From the NCBI RefSeq assembly GCF_003048675.2, contig NZ_CP060707.1, positions 1,054,001 to 1,118,000 of the forward strand: 64,000 nucleotides of DNA, read 5' to 3'. Every line of letters begins with the position of its first letter. Position 1 is the stretch's first letter. The translations under genes and the position numbers were made by a program. The notes beneath the pieces were generated by a model, which was not told the DNA's origin, did not search any database, and saw only the letters and a list, made by a program, of their open reading frames with translations. Positions 49,455 through 57,611 of this stretch are shown one piece after another. The stretch comes from Campylobacter concisus. GTDB lineage: Bacteria > Campylobacterota > Campylobacteria > Campylobacterales > Campylobacteraceae.

Positions 49455-50918
49455 ATGGTGTTTGAGAATTTCTTAAACTTTTTAAACGGCAAAATGGATG
49501 TAGCCAACGACTTTTTATATGGATATTTTTTGGTTATCATCCTTGTAGCTTCAGGAATTTACTTTAGCTACCTTACCCGTTTTGTGCAGTTTAGGATGTT
49601 CTTTGAAGCTTGCAGAGTTCTGGTAGAGAAAAAGGATAAGTATAACAAGCACCATCTAACGCCGTTTCAAGCGCTGATGATCTCAACTGCTTCGCGCGTT
49701 GGCATCGGCAACATCGCTGGAATTTCAGCGGCTATCGTCGCAGGTGGTCCAGGAGCACTTTTTTGGATGTGTTTGATGGCATTTTTAGGCTCAGCTTCAG
49801 CCTTTATAGAGAGTACTTTGGCTCAAATTTATAAAACTAAAGATGTCTTTGGCTTTAAAGGCGGACCGGCTTATTACATCAAAAATGGGCTTGGCATAAA
49901 GTGGCTTGGCTCTTTGTTTGCCATCATCCTCATCATCACCTATGCTTATGGTTTTAACGGGCTTCAAAGCTACACCATGACCTCTGCTTTTGAAATTTAC
50001 TACGACAAAGCAGGCAGCAACATCACCTTTGCGCAAAGTGGCTTGCCTATTGGCATCGGACTTATCCTTACAGCATTTACAGCTGTGATGTTTTTTAGCA
50101 AGAGCCACATCATCGGCAAAGTTAGCTCATATATCGTGCCTTTCATGGCGCTTACTTACATCTTGCTAGCTATCATCGCGATCGTTTTAAATTTCAAAGA
50201 AATTCCAGCCGTCATCAAGATGATCATAGAAAGTGCCTTTGATTTTAAAGCGATCTTTGGCGGATTTGCTGGAAGCGTGATCGTAATAGGCATAAAAAGA
50301 GGACTTTTCTCAAACGAGGCTGGTATGGGCTCAGCGCCAAATGCAGCGGCTGCGGCGCACACAAGCCACCCAGTAAAACAAGGGCTAGTGCAAGCAATGG
50401 CTGTCTTTATCGATATGACGATATGCGTCGCCTCTGGTATGATCGTGCTTTTTTCTCAAGCATATCTTACAAAACAAACTGGCGTAAGTGGCGAAGTGCT
50501 AACCGCCCTACCTCTTGTTCAAGCAGCGATGAAAGAGTATTTTGGCGACTTTGGACTACACTTTACGACCCTTGCAGTAGTGCTATTTGCCATCACATCG
50601 CTCATCGGCAACTACTACTACGCACAAGCAAATATGAAATTTCTGACAAAAAGTAAAAATTTAACGCTAGCATTTAAGATCACAGCAGTGATTATGATAT
50701 TTATAGGTGCTCAGATGAACTTAAAACTCGCTTGGAACATCGCTGATATCACGATGGCAGCCATGGCTACGATAAACATTATCGCCATTTTCTTACTCTC
50801 AAAAGTGGTGATAATAGCGATAAAAGACTACGAAGCGCAAAGAAAAGCTGGTAAAAATCCAGAATTTGACCCAGAGAGTTTAGGCATCAAAAATACAAGC
50901 TGCTGGGGCAAAAACTAA
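49455..50918 (+). CDS. AGCS-family sodium:amino-acid (alanine/glycine) symporter
   Basis: A 487-residue inner membrane transporter with about 11 helices and family motifs ISTASRVGIGNIAGISAAIV, GGPGALFWMC, GPAYYIKNGLG and LFSNEAGMGSAPNAAAAAHT. It imports alanine, glycine or similar with sodium. The ATG follows GAAAGGATAG, 14 bases after the ATPase stop, so it appears to be in the same operon. It has no evident link to metal handling and may simply be appended. Confidence 0.9.
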   Translation: MVFENFLNFLNGKMDVANDFLYGYFLVIILVASGIYFSYLTRFVQFRMFFEACRVLVEKKDKYNKHHLTPFQALMISTASRVGIGNIAGISAAIVAGGPGALFWMCLMAFLGSASAFIESTLAQIYKTKDVFGFKGGPAYYIKNGLGIKWLGSLFAIILIITYAYGFNGLQSYTMTSAFEIYYDKAGSNITFAQSGLPIGIGLILTAFTAVMFFSKSHIIGKVSSYIVPFMALTYILLAIIAIVLNFKEIPAVIKMIIESAFDFKAIFGGFAGSVIVIGIKRGLFSNEAGMGSAPNAAAAAHTSHPVKQGLVQAMAVFIDMTICVASGMIVLFSQAYLTKQTGVSGEVLTALPLVQAAMKEYFGDFGLHFTTLAVVLFAITSLIGNYYYAQANMKFLTKSKNLTLAFKITAVIMIFIGAQMNLKLAWNIADITMAAMATINIIAIFLLSKVVIIAIKDYEAQRKAGKNPEFDPESLGIKNTSCWGKN

Positions 50919-50928
50919 AGGAGAAAAT

Positions 50929-51186
50929 TTGGGAAAAGATATGAAGATAAGCGGCAAACTACTAGATCTAAACACGCATAGACAAGTAGCGAAGGTCGGC
51001 ATGAGCGTCACTTTGGCATCTGTTTGCCTAAGCGCACTTTTTATGAAAAATAGATCTGTTAAAAAATTCCACGTAGTTTCTGGCATCGCATTTACATGCT
51101 TTGCACTTTACCACGCTGGACTTTACGACAATGGCATCTTTAAAAAGATGATCGTAAAAGCAAAAACCGCTTCAAAAAAGGCATAA
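50929..51186 (+). CDS. Small two-helix membrane protein with two in-membrane histidines
   Basis: 85 residues starting at TTG with a strong AAGGAG site (an ATG four codons in is possible). Two hydrophobic stretches are present: VGMSVTLASVCLSALFM and FHVVSGIAFTCFALYHAGLY. The second has histidines 14 residues apart, a spacing compatible with haem ligation across a membrane helix in dimers. The basic C-terminus (KKMIVKAKTASKKA) faces the cytoplasm by the positive-inside rule. No family is recognised. It ends one base before the ModD-like gene. Confidence 0.6.
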   Translation: MGKDMKISGKLLDLNTHRQVAKVGMSVTLASVCLSALFMKNRSVKKFHVVSGIAFTCFALYHAGLYDNGIFKKMIVKAKTASKKA

Positions 51187-51187
51187 A

Positions 51188-52021
51188 ATGAGAATAAGCG
51201 ACGCTGAAATTTTAGACTACATAAATGAGGATCTACCCTACTTTGACCTCACAACGTCGCTTCAAGATATCGATAAAAAAGCCTCGCTTGAAATTTACTC
51301 GCGTGATGAAATTTGCGTTAGCTGCGTAGATGTGGCAGCAAGCATAGCAAGGCTACTTGGCTGCGAGAGCGAAATTTTTGTTAAAAACTCTCAAATTTGC
51401 AAGGCTGGCGATGTGATCATAAAAATTTATGGCAGCTACGAAGATGTGCATAAGGCTTGGAAACTAGCCCAAGTTGCACTAGAGTACGCCAGCGCCATCG
51501 CAACCTACACAAACAAAATGTCAAAAGCTACAAAAGGCGTCAATGAAAAATGCGAGGTCTTAGCAACCAGAAAGAGCTTCCCATTTGCAAAGAAATTTTG
51601 TGTAAAAGCCGTGCTTGAAGGTGGTGGCGGTATGCACAGACTTGGACTTAGCGACAGCGTTCTTTTCTTTAAAAACCACATAAAAGCCTACGCTAGCTTT
51701 GATGAATTTATCTCACATTTGCCAGAATTTAAAGCCAAAATGGTCGAGCGAAAGATCTGCGTCGAGGCTGAAAATTTAGATGAGGCGAGCAAGCTTTTAA
51801 AGGCAAAATGCGACGTCGTGCAGTGTGATAAATTTAGCCCAGAGCTTATCAAAAACGTGCTAGCCTTAAGAGATGAAATTTCGCCAAATACTATGATACT
51901 AGCAGCTGGCGGCGTAAATTTATCAAATGCAAAAGAATTTGCAGCTGCCGATGCGATAGTAACTTCTGCAATGTATTCAAAAGGCGTTGCTGACATCAGC
52001 ACAAGACTTGAAATTTTGTAA
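51188..52021 (+). CDS. modD: ModD/NadC-like phosphoribosyltransferase
   Basis: A 277-residue member of the quinolinate phosphoribosyltransferase (NadC) fold, closest to ModD: YFDLTTSLQDI at the start, VLATRKSFPFAKKFCVKAVL, a GGGGMHRLGLSDSVLFFKNH block, and the barrel end MILAAGGVNLSNAKEF. NadC-type enzymes join a base to phosphoribosyl pyrophosphate; ModD is usually beside molybdate-transport genes and its substrate is unknown. Here it ends the Fur-flanked ATPase operon. It could act in molybdenum or cofactor metabolism rather than iron. Confidence 0.7.
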   Translation: MRISDAEILDYINEDLPYFDLTTSLQDIDKKASLEIYSRDEICVSCVDVAASIARLLGCESEIFVKNSQICKAGDVIIKIYGSYEDVHKAWKLAQVALEYASAIATYTNKMSKATKGVNEKCEVLATRKSFPFAKKFCVKAVLEGGGGMHRLGLSDSVLFFKNHIKAYASFDEFISHLPEFKAKMVERKICVEAENLDEASKLLKAKCDVVQCDKFSPELIKNVLALRDEISPNTMILAAGGVNLSNAKEFAAADAIVTSAMYSKGVADISTRLEIL

Positions 52022-52304
52022 AATTTTACATATAAAAATACATATAATTTATATATCAAATAATAAATAGCTCTTATTCTGCTAATTATTTTAGTAAGCG
52101 TCTATCAAATTTTAAAATTTCATGAGCGAGTAATTTCGGCTCTAAAATTTGAGCTAAGCGGTAAGCGAAGTCAAATTTTAGTAGTCGATTCTTGCGAGTG
52201 AATGGAATTTTAAAATTTGCAAATACTAAAGGTATGAGCAGAAAAAACAATATAAAATTTTAAAGCAGTTAAATAAAATATTAAAATTAAAAAGATAATT
52301 TATT
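52022..52304. other. Non-coding stretch between convergent units
   Basis: AT-rich. AAATTTTAAAATTT-like segments recur around 52108-52125 and 52208-52220, flanking a GC-richer middle (AAGCGGTAAGCGAAGTC). I find no gene, and nothing I can name. Confidence 0.4.
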
Positions 52305-52338
52305 AAATTCCAACCCAGCTTAAACCAGGTTGGAATTT
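52305..52338 (-). terminator. Hairpin terminator of the chemoreceptor gene
   Basis: AAATTCCAACC and GGTTGGAATTT are perfect 11-base arms around a 12-base loop, 61 bases after the chemoreceptor stop. In minus-strand reading TTTTT follows shortly. It may serve both convergent transcripts. Confidence 0.65.
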
Positions 52339-52398
52339 ATTGAGTAGTTTTTCATTAAACAAATTTGAGCTTATTTAAAACCCTAAACAAGAAATGTT

Positions 52399-54369
52399 TT
52401 AGAATTTCTTCTTCCTAACCTCTTCAACTATAGCTTTAGCCATCTCATCTACTTCTGATGTTACTTCATTTGCTTGGTTAGCAATTACTACATTTTCTTT
52501 TGTTAGGTGATCTATTTGAGCAACTGATTGATTGATCATGTTTATGCCTTCACTTTGCTCTTTGATTGATTCACTCATCTCATTTATTGATTGAGCTAAT
52601 ACATTTGTATTTGCTTCTATCTCACCAAGTGATTTTTGAGTTCTCTCAGCTAGTTTTCTAACTTCATCAGCAACTACGGCAAAGCCTCTGCCATGCTCTC
52701 CTGCACGTGCTGCTTCAATAGCAGCATTAAGAGCTAGTAGATTTGTTTGATCTGCTATATCTCTAATGATAGTTATGATGTTTTTAATTTCATCACTTTG
52801 TCTTATAACATCAGCTGTCTTTTGAGAGATGGCATTCATTGAGCTAGACATTTGCTCAACTGCAGCAGCTGATTCTTGTAAGCTATTTGCTTGAGTGTTT
52901 GCTGAGCTTGCTACTTTAGAAACTGAGCTAGCTAAAAGTTTAGCTTTTTCTTCTAGTACTTGAGCTTGGTTTAGATTGTCATTTAGCATTTTAGATATCT
53001 CAATGCCAAGAGAGTTTATACCACTTGCTATCTTTCCATCATCATCAAGTCTTTTTGTAAAGTCTTGGTTTTTATAAGTGTTTAGTAGATTTAATACATC
53101 TTTACCATTGCTTGAGATTGCTTCTTTAAGAGCAAGTTGTAGATCTTTAAATGTGCTTTTTAGTTGATTTAGAGCTGGGTTATTAGTATCTGCTTCTAAG
53201 CTTGCTTCATAGTTGCCATCTTTTATCTCATTTACAAAGGTGTTGGCTTTTTGGATGAAGGTGTTTTCATGCTCTTTTGCCGTCTGGATAACCTCTATAT
53301 TTTCATTTATAAGCGATGACATGATGCAAATTTCATCTTTGCCTTTTAAACTTAGAAGTTTGGCAGAATTTGTCTTGTTGTTTAGATACAAGAAAAACTC
53401 GCCAAGACCGCCCTTTACGCTATCGATGCCTGAGATGATATTTTTACCAACGACAAGCGAGATAAAGACGAGTGCGACGATAAAACAGGCAAGCATTATA
53501 GCCATAAATAGCACAAGGTTGCTGGCCTCATCTTTGTCGTGAGTGGCTAGCTCTTTCATATCATTTAGCAAGTAAAGCTCGTAGTTTCTGAGACTATCGA
53601 TCAAATTTGTTATGCCTTTAAACCAGCTAGCCGCCTCGATCTTTCTGGCTGTCTCTTCTGGAGTAGCGATAGCGTCTTTGATGATCTCGTCTATTTGCTT
53701 AAATTCATTGCTTTGCAAGATATCTTTTTGCAGGCTGTCTGCGTATTTGCCGCTATTAAATTTGACATAGTCGTTTAAAAACTTTTTGATGTTTGCGTCG
53801 TGAGAGATCAAATTTACATAAGTGTTTTTGTCGATCTCGTCTTTGATAAAGGCGACGTTCATTATCGCTCTTGTGATGCCGTAGTACTCTTTGATCTTTG
53901 AAATGCTAAAAATCCTAGCCAAGTTGTCTTTCATATCAGGCTCAGAGCTGCTTGCGAGGGAATTTTCAAATATAAGTGTATTTTCGATCATATCGTGAAA
54001 TTTAGGAGCTATGAGAGCAAAACTTTCTTTGTTATCTACTTTTGCTCTTATGTTATTAAGCTCGCTTGAGAGTTCATCTTTGTTAGAAAGTTTAGACAAA
54101 ACGCCATCAACTTTAGCTCTTTGCTCTTTTAAATTTTTATCAGCATCTTTGCCATTAGCTATAAAGCCTGCGCTATAACCACGCTCTTTTTGAAGTTCAT
54201 GGATAAATTCACTTTGTTTTATGATATCTTCAGCTGTATTAAGGCTTGATACAGCTTGGCTTCTAGTCTTAAAAACACCATTTAAAATATAAATACTTGT
54301 TGCACTTAAACAAATAAGACTTAAAATTACAATTAATAGGATCTTTATTTTTATACTTAGATTATTCAT
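52399..54369 (-). CDS. Methyl-accepting chemotaxis protein with NIT-type sensor
   Basis: A 656-residue chemoreceptor. An N-terminal membrane span (8-30) precedes a periplasmic helical sensor resembling the nitrate/nitrite-sensing NIT domain ([20 protein letters not shown] near 53-72). A second span ([20 protein letters not shown]) is followed by linker and the signalling hairpin tip [20 protein letters not shown] with [19 protein letters not shown]. It ends in EEVRKKKF with no CheR-tether pentapeptide. NIT domains respond to nitrate or nitrite, which suits an anaerobically respiring cell. The gene is single, with a terminator. Confidence 0.85.
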   Translation of the reverse strand: MNNLSIKIKILLIVILSLICLSATSIYILNGVFKTRSQAVSSLNTAEDIIKQSEFIHELQKERGYSAGFIANGKDADKNLKEQRAKVDGVLSKLSNKDELSSELNNIRAKVDNKESFALIAPKFHDMIENTLIFENSLASSSEPDMKDNLARIFSISKIKEYYGITRAIMNVAFIKDEIDKNTYVNLISHDANIKKFLNDYVKFNSGKYADSLQKDILQSNEFKQIDEIIKDAIATPEETARKIEAASWFKGITNLIDSLRNYELYLLNDMKELATHDKDEASNLVLFMAIMLACFIVALVFISLVVGKNIISGIDSVKGGLGEFFLYLNNKTNSAKLLSLKGKDEICIMSSLINENIEVIQTAKEHENTFIQKANTFVNEIKDGNYEASLEADTNNPALNQLKSTFKDLQLALKEAISSNGKDVLNLLNTYKNQDFTKRLDDDGKIASGINSLGIEISKMLNDNLNQAQVLEEKAKLLASSVSKVASSANTQANSLQESAAAVEQMSSSMNAISQKTADVIRQSDEIKNIITIIRDIADQTNLLALNAAIEAARAGEHGRGFAVVADEVRKLAERTQKSLGEIEANTNVLAQSINEMSESIKEQSEGINMINQSVAQIDHLTKENVVIANQANEVTSEVDEMAKAIVEEVRKKKF

Positions 54370-54661
54370 TTTTCATTCCTTTGCATTATAAGATACGATA
54401 TATAGGCTGTTTCTCCTAAAAACAAGGCGGATTTTATTACTTTAATAATTAAATATAACTTGAAAATATAAATTACATTTAAGCAACAATAAATTTACTT
54501 TACTTAGTAAATAGCCTATTTTAGGTGATTTAAGAAAATTTTAATTACAAATAAATAATATTAATTAATAAAAAATATTTAAATTTTCTCTAAAATTTAC
54601 GAAAATGAATAGATAAATTTGAAAAAGTAGTTAAAGATATTTTATAAGCAAAGATAAATTT
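54370..54661. other. Intergenic region upstream of the chemoreceptor
   Basis: Very AT-rich, non-coding. TTATAATGC on the minus strand, 15 bases before the ATG, could be a minus-10, but it would leave a very short leader. No other element is recognised. Confidence 0.4.
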
Positions 54662-54685
54662 AAGCAGGAGATCACTCCCCTGCTT
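54662..54685 (-). terminator. Stem-loop after the reductase operon
   Basis: AAGCAGG and CCTGCTT flank a partly paired centre (GGAG/CTCC), just past the stop of the last reductase. An AT-rich tail follows on the minus strand. Confidence 0.5.
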
Positions 54686-54690
54686 TGAGA

Positions 54691-57258
54691 TTATTTAGAA
54701 AATTTTGGCTCAGAAAACGCTGTAAGTTTTGGTGCTTCATCGCCTTGATATTTTCTAATATTTACAAGAGCTGTATGGCTGATGTTGCCGTTTGCTAGCT
54801 TACTTGTTGGGATATCTATGGTTAGCACGTTTGCAGAGCCGTTTTTGCAGATGCCACTATCAAAGCCGTCATACCAAGCGCCCTCAGCTAGTTTTACAAC
54901 GCCCTCTTTTATGTTTTTAGTCACATAGGCACCCGCTAGTACCTCGCCACGAGCGTTAAATACACACACCAAATCGCCTGTTTTTACGCCAAGCTCTTTT
55001 GCGTCATTTTCGTTTATCCACACTGGCTCGCGGTTAGCGATAGCATACTTGTCACGAAGTGAAGTTTGACTTAGCTGTGAGTGCAAGCGGTCAGTTGGGT
55101 GAGCGCTTATCATGTGGTATTTTGCAGGTTTGTCTTTCATGCCTAGCCACTCGATCGGCTCAAACCAAGTTGGGTGCGCCTTGCAGTCGTCATAGCCCAT
55201 TTTCTCGATCGTATCTGAGTAAATTTCGATAAGACCGCTAGGCGTTCCAAGAGCGTTTAGCACAGGATCTTCTCTAAATTCACCAAGTCTTACCCAACTA
55301 TCACTATCTTGAGATGAGGCAAATGTGACTGGTTTGTTTTCATTCCAAAACTCTTCAAATGGCTTCATGTCGCTTGCAAGCTCAGGGACGGCCTTTACTT
55401 GAGCGTAGGCTGCGTCGTAGTACTCTTTGATCCAGTCAAACTCGTCTTTGCCGTTATCTGTGTAGGCGATCACTAAATTTTTAGCATAAGCCTTGCAAAG
55501 GTCAGTGAAAATTTGATAGTCATCTTTTGCCTCGCGGTATTTTTCAACGACTTGTTTCATTGGCACGATATTCATGTTTGAGTAGTCCCCAGTCATCGTG
55601 ATATCGTTTCTCTCATACTCTGTTGTGACTGGAAAGACGATATCAGCCATCTTTGCTGTCGGTGTCCAGTATGCTTCATGAACGACAACCGTTCTTGGCT
55701 TTCTCCACGCTTTTAAATTTGTATTAGTATCTTGGTGATGCACAAGCGGGTTGCCGCCGACCCAGTAGATAAAGTCGATGTCTGGATAGGTGATCTTTTT
55801 GCCGTCGTGATCTATCACTTTGCCAGGGTGAAGCAACGCATCAGCGATACGAGCTACTGGGAAAGCGTAGTTGGTTGCTTTTTGTAGCCAGCTTTGACCT
55901 GTGCCTGCTACTGCGGCTGCTTTTGCGACAAAGCGACCGTGTTTGTCAAATTCGCCCGTATCAGTGCCGATAAACTCGCCTTTTTCGTTAAATTTACCCA
56001 CACTTGCGCTATTTACGCCGCCTATGACTGCGCCTTTGCATGTTGGTGCGCCGCCATTTGAGTAGTGGTAGCTTAAGCCAAAGCCTCCACCTGGTAGGCC
56101 TATCTGACCGATCATAGCTGCAAGTGTCACCATCGCCCAGTGTGGTTGCTCGCCGTGGTGAGCGCGCTGCATACCCCAGCCACTCATTAGCATTGTGCGG
56201 TTGCTTACAAATGTATCAGCTAGCTCTTTTAAAGTATCTTTGTCGATGCCACAAATTTTGCTCGCCCACTCTAAATTTTTAGGAGTGTTGTCTGTCTTGC
56301 CAAGTAGATATGGGAGGAATTTATCAAAGCCATAAGTGTAGTTTTCGATAAATTCTTTATCGTATTTGCCACTTTCATATAGGTAGTGCATCATGCCTAG
56401 CATCATCGCTGTGTCGGTGTTTGGCACTGGAGCGATCCACTGAGCTTTGTCAAAGTATTGTGCTGTTTCAGACCTGATAGGATCGATCACGATCACTTTG
56501 ATATCTTTTTTGTTTTTTAGCTCTTCAAAGTATTTAAAGCCTTGTTCATCAGTCGCTGTCCAAGCTATACGAAGTGTCGCAAGTGGGTTTGCACCCCAGA
56601 TGACTACGACTTTTGAGTTTTCTAGCACGACTGGCCAGCTAGTTTGCTGCTCATAAACCTCGATACTACCTACAACGTGAGGCATGATGATCTGACTAGC
56701 GCCTGTTGAGTAGTCGCCTAGCGAGCCAACAAAGCCGCCACTAAGGTTCATAAATCTATGAAGTAAAATTATTGAGTTATGCACATTGCCGCTTGATTTC
56801 CAGCCGTAGCTACCTGCAAAAACGCTCTCTAAACCTTTTTGAGCTCTTGTTTTTTTAAGCTCCTTAGCAACTAGTTTGATCGCTTCTTCGTAAGGCACTT
56901 CGACCCACTCATCGATGCCGCGAAGCTCTGGTTTTGGGCTATCTGGGTTTTCAAGGTAGCTCTTTCTAACTACTGGGCGTTTGATACGACTTTTGTAGAT
57001 CATATCTGGTGTGTAGTGCTGAAGTGGGTTGTAAATTTCACTTGTCTTTTGGATAGGCTCTGACTTTACAGCGATGCCGTTTTTGGTTGTTACTTTTAGC
57101 ATGCCCCAGTGAGCAGCTGTAAGAGTTTCGCCATTTTTTACAACGCCCTTTTTAACCTCATCAGCAAACAAATTTGAAGCTGTTACACCTGAAAGCAAAG
57201 GTGTAGCTGCAAGTGCTGTTGCACCTTTTTTTAGAAAATCTCGTCTGTTCTCGTTCAT
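54691..57258 (-). CDS. Tat-exported molybdopterin TMAO/S- or N-oxide reductase (TorA/BisC type)
   Basis: A 855-residue DMSO-reductase-family enzyme. The Tat signal NRRDFLKKGATALAATPLLS opens the protein, with the ATG at 57258 after AAAGGAG. The molybdenum-ligand serine lies in GDYSTGASQIIMPH. WGANPLATLRIAW, RAHHGEQPHWA and YWVGGNPLVHHQD are family blocks. There is no N-terminal iron-sulphur cysteine cluster, matching the TorA/BisC/DorA group. It probably reduces TMAO, DMSO or related oxides in the periplasm with electrons from the c-type cytochrome encoded at 60503. It is a tandem paralog of the next gene. Confidence 0.88.
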   Translation of the reverse strand: MNENRRDFLKKGATALAATPLLSGVTASNLFADEVKKGVVKNGETLTAAHWGMLKVTTKNGIAVKSEPIQKTSEIYNPLQHYTPDMIYKSRIKRPVVRKSYLENPDSPKPELRGIDEWVEVPYEEAIKLVAKELKKTRAQKGLESVFAGSYGWKSSGNVHNSIILLHRFMNLSGGFVGSLGDYSTGASQIIMPHVVGSIEVYEQQTSWPVVLENSKVVVIWGANPLATLRIAWTATDEQGFKYFEELKNKKDIKVIVIDPIRSETAQYFDKAQWIAPVPNTDTAMMLGMMHYLYESGKYDKEFIENYTYGFDKFLPYLLGKTDNTPKNLEWASKICGIDKDTLKELADTFVSNRTMLMSGWGMQRAHHGEQPHWAMVTLAAMIGQIGLPGGGFGLSYHYSNGGAPTCKGAVIGGVNSASVGKFNEKGEFIGTDTGEFDKHGRFVAKAAAVAGTGQSWLQKATNYAFPVARIADALLHPGKVIDHDGKKITYPDIDFIYWVGGNPLVHHQDTNTNLKAWRKPRTVVVHEAYWTPTAKMADIVFPVTTEYERNDITMTGDYSNMNIVPMKQVVEKYREAKDDYQIFTDLCKAYAKNLVIAYTDNGKDEFDWIKEYYDAAYAQVKAVPELASDMKPFEEFWNENKPVTFASSQDSDSWVRLGEFREDPVLNALGTPSGLIEIYSDTIEKMGYDDCKAHPTWFEPIEWLGMKDKPAKYHMISAHPTDRLHSQLSQTSLRDKYAIANREPVWINENDAKELGVKTGDLVCVFNARGEVLAGAYVTKNIKEGVVKLAEGAWYDGFDSGICKNGSANVLTIDIPTSKLANGNISHTALVNIRKYQGDEAPKLTAFSEPKFSK

Positions 57259-57280
57259 TTTTTCTCCTTTTATTATCTTT

Positions 57281-57513
57281 AACTTCTCACTTGAGCAAGC
57301 CCAATCTGCGAGCGGAAGTGCAAGCACTCCCTGCACCCACCTAAAGTTACTCGTCCGACTACGCGGACTAAATTTGGTTTTCTCCCCGAGTAAAACACAT
57401 TAAATTTAAGACCTAGTTTTTGATCCTAAATTTTGGTTTTACTTCTCGCTTGAGCAAGCCCAAGCTGCGACAAACCCCATCGGTTTGATCCCGCACTAAA
57501 GACTAAGATCGCA
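57281..57513. repeat. Mosaic intergenic repeats upstream of the second reductase gene in the operon
   Basis: Two copies of a 30-base unit (CTTGAGCAAGCCCAA core) lie at 57282-57311 (variant) and 57441-57470. The first is followed by block B (57312-57383; AGTGCAAGCACT hairpin and GTCCGACTACGCGGAC hairpin). The second is followed by block A (57471-57513; AAACCCCATCGGTTT hairpin). Both blocks recur almost unchanged at 60180-60428. The 350-base gap between the two reductase genes (57259-57611) is otherwise non-coding. Confidence 0.75.
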
Positions 57514-57611
57514 ATTAAGCGATCTAAATTTTGGTTTTATCCTAGAGTAGCTACCCATCGCTCGCATCGCTAGCGATATGCTCCGCTCACTCTTACAAAT
57601 TTACAGTCCGA

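Noticed and set aside
57258-57336. A longer N-terminus for the reductase starting at 57336
   Set aside because: The extra 26 residues come from the repeat block, would precede the Tat motif, and the ATG at 57258 has a perfect AAAGGAG site.
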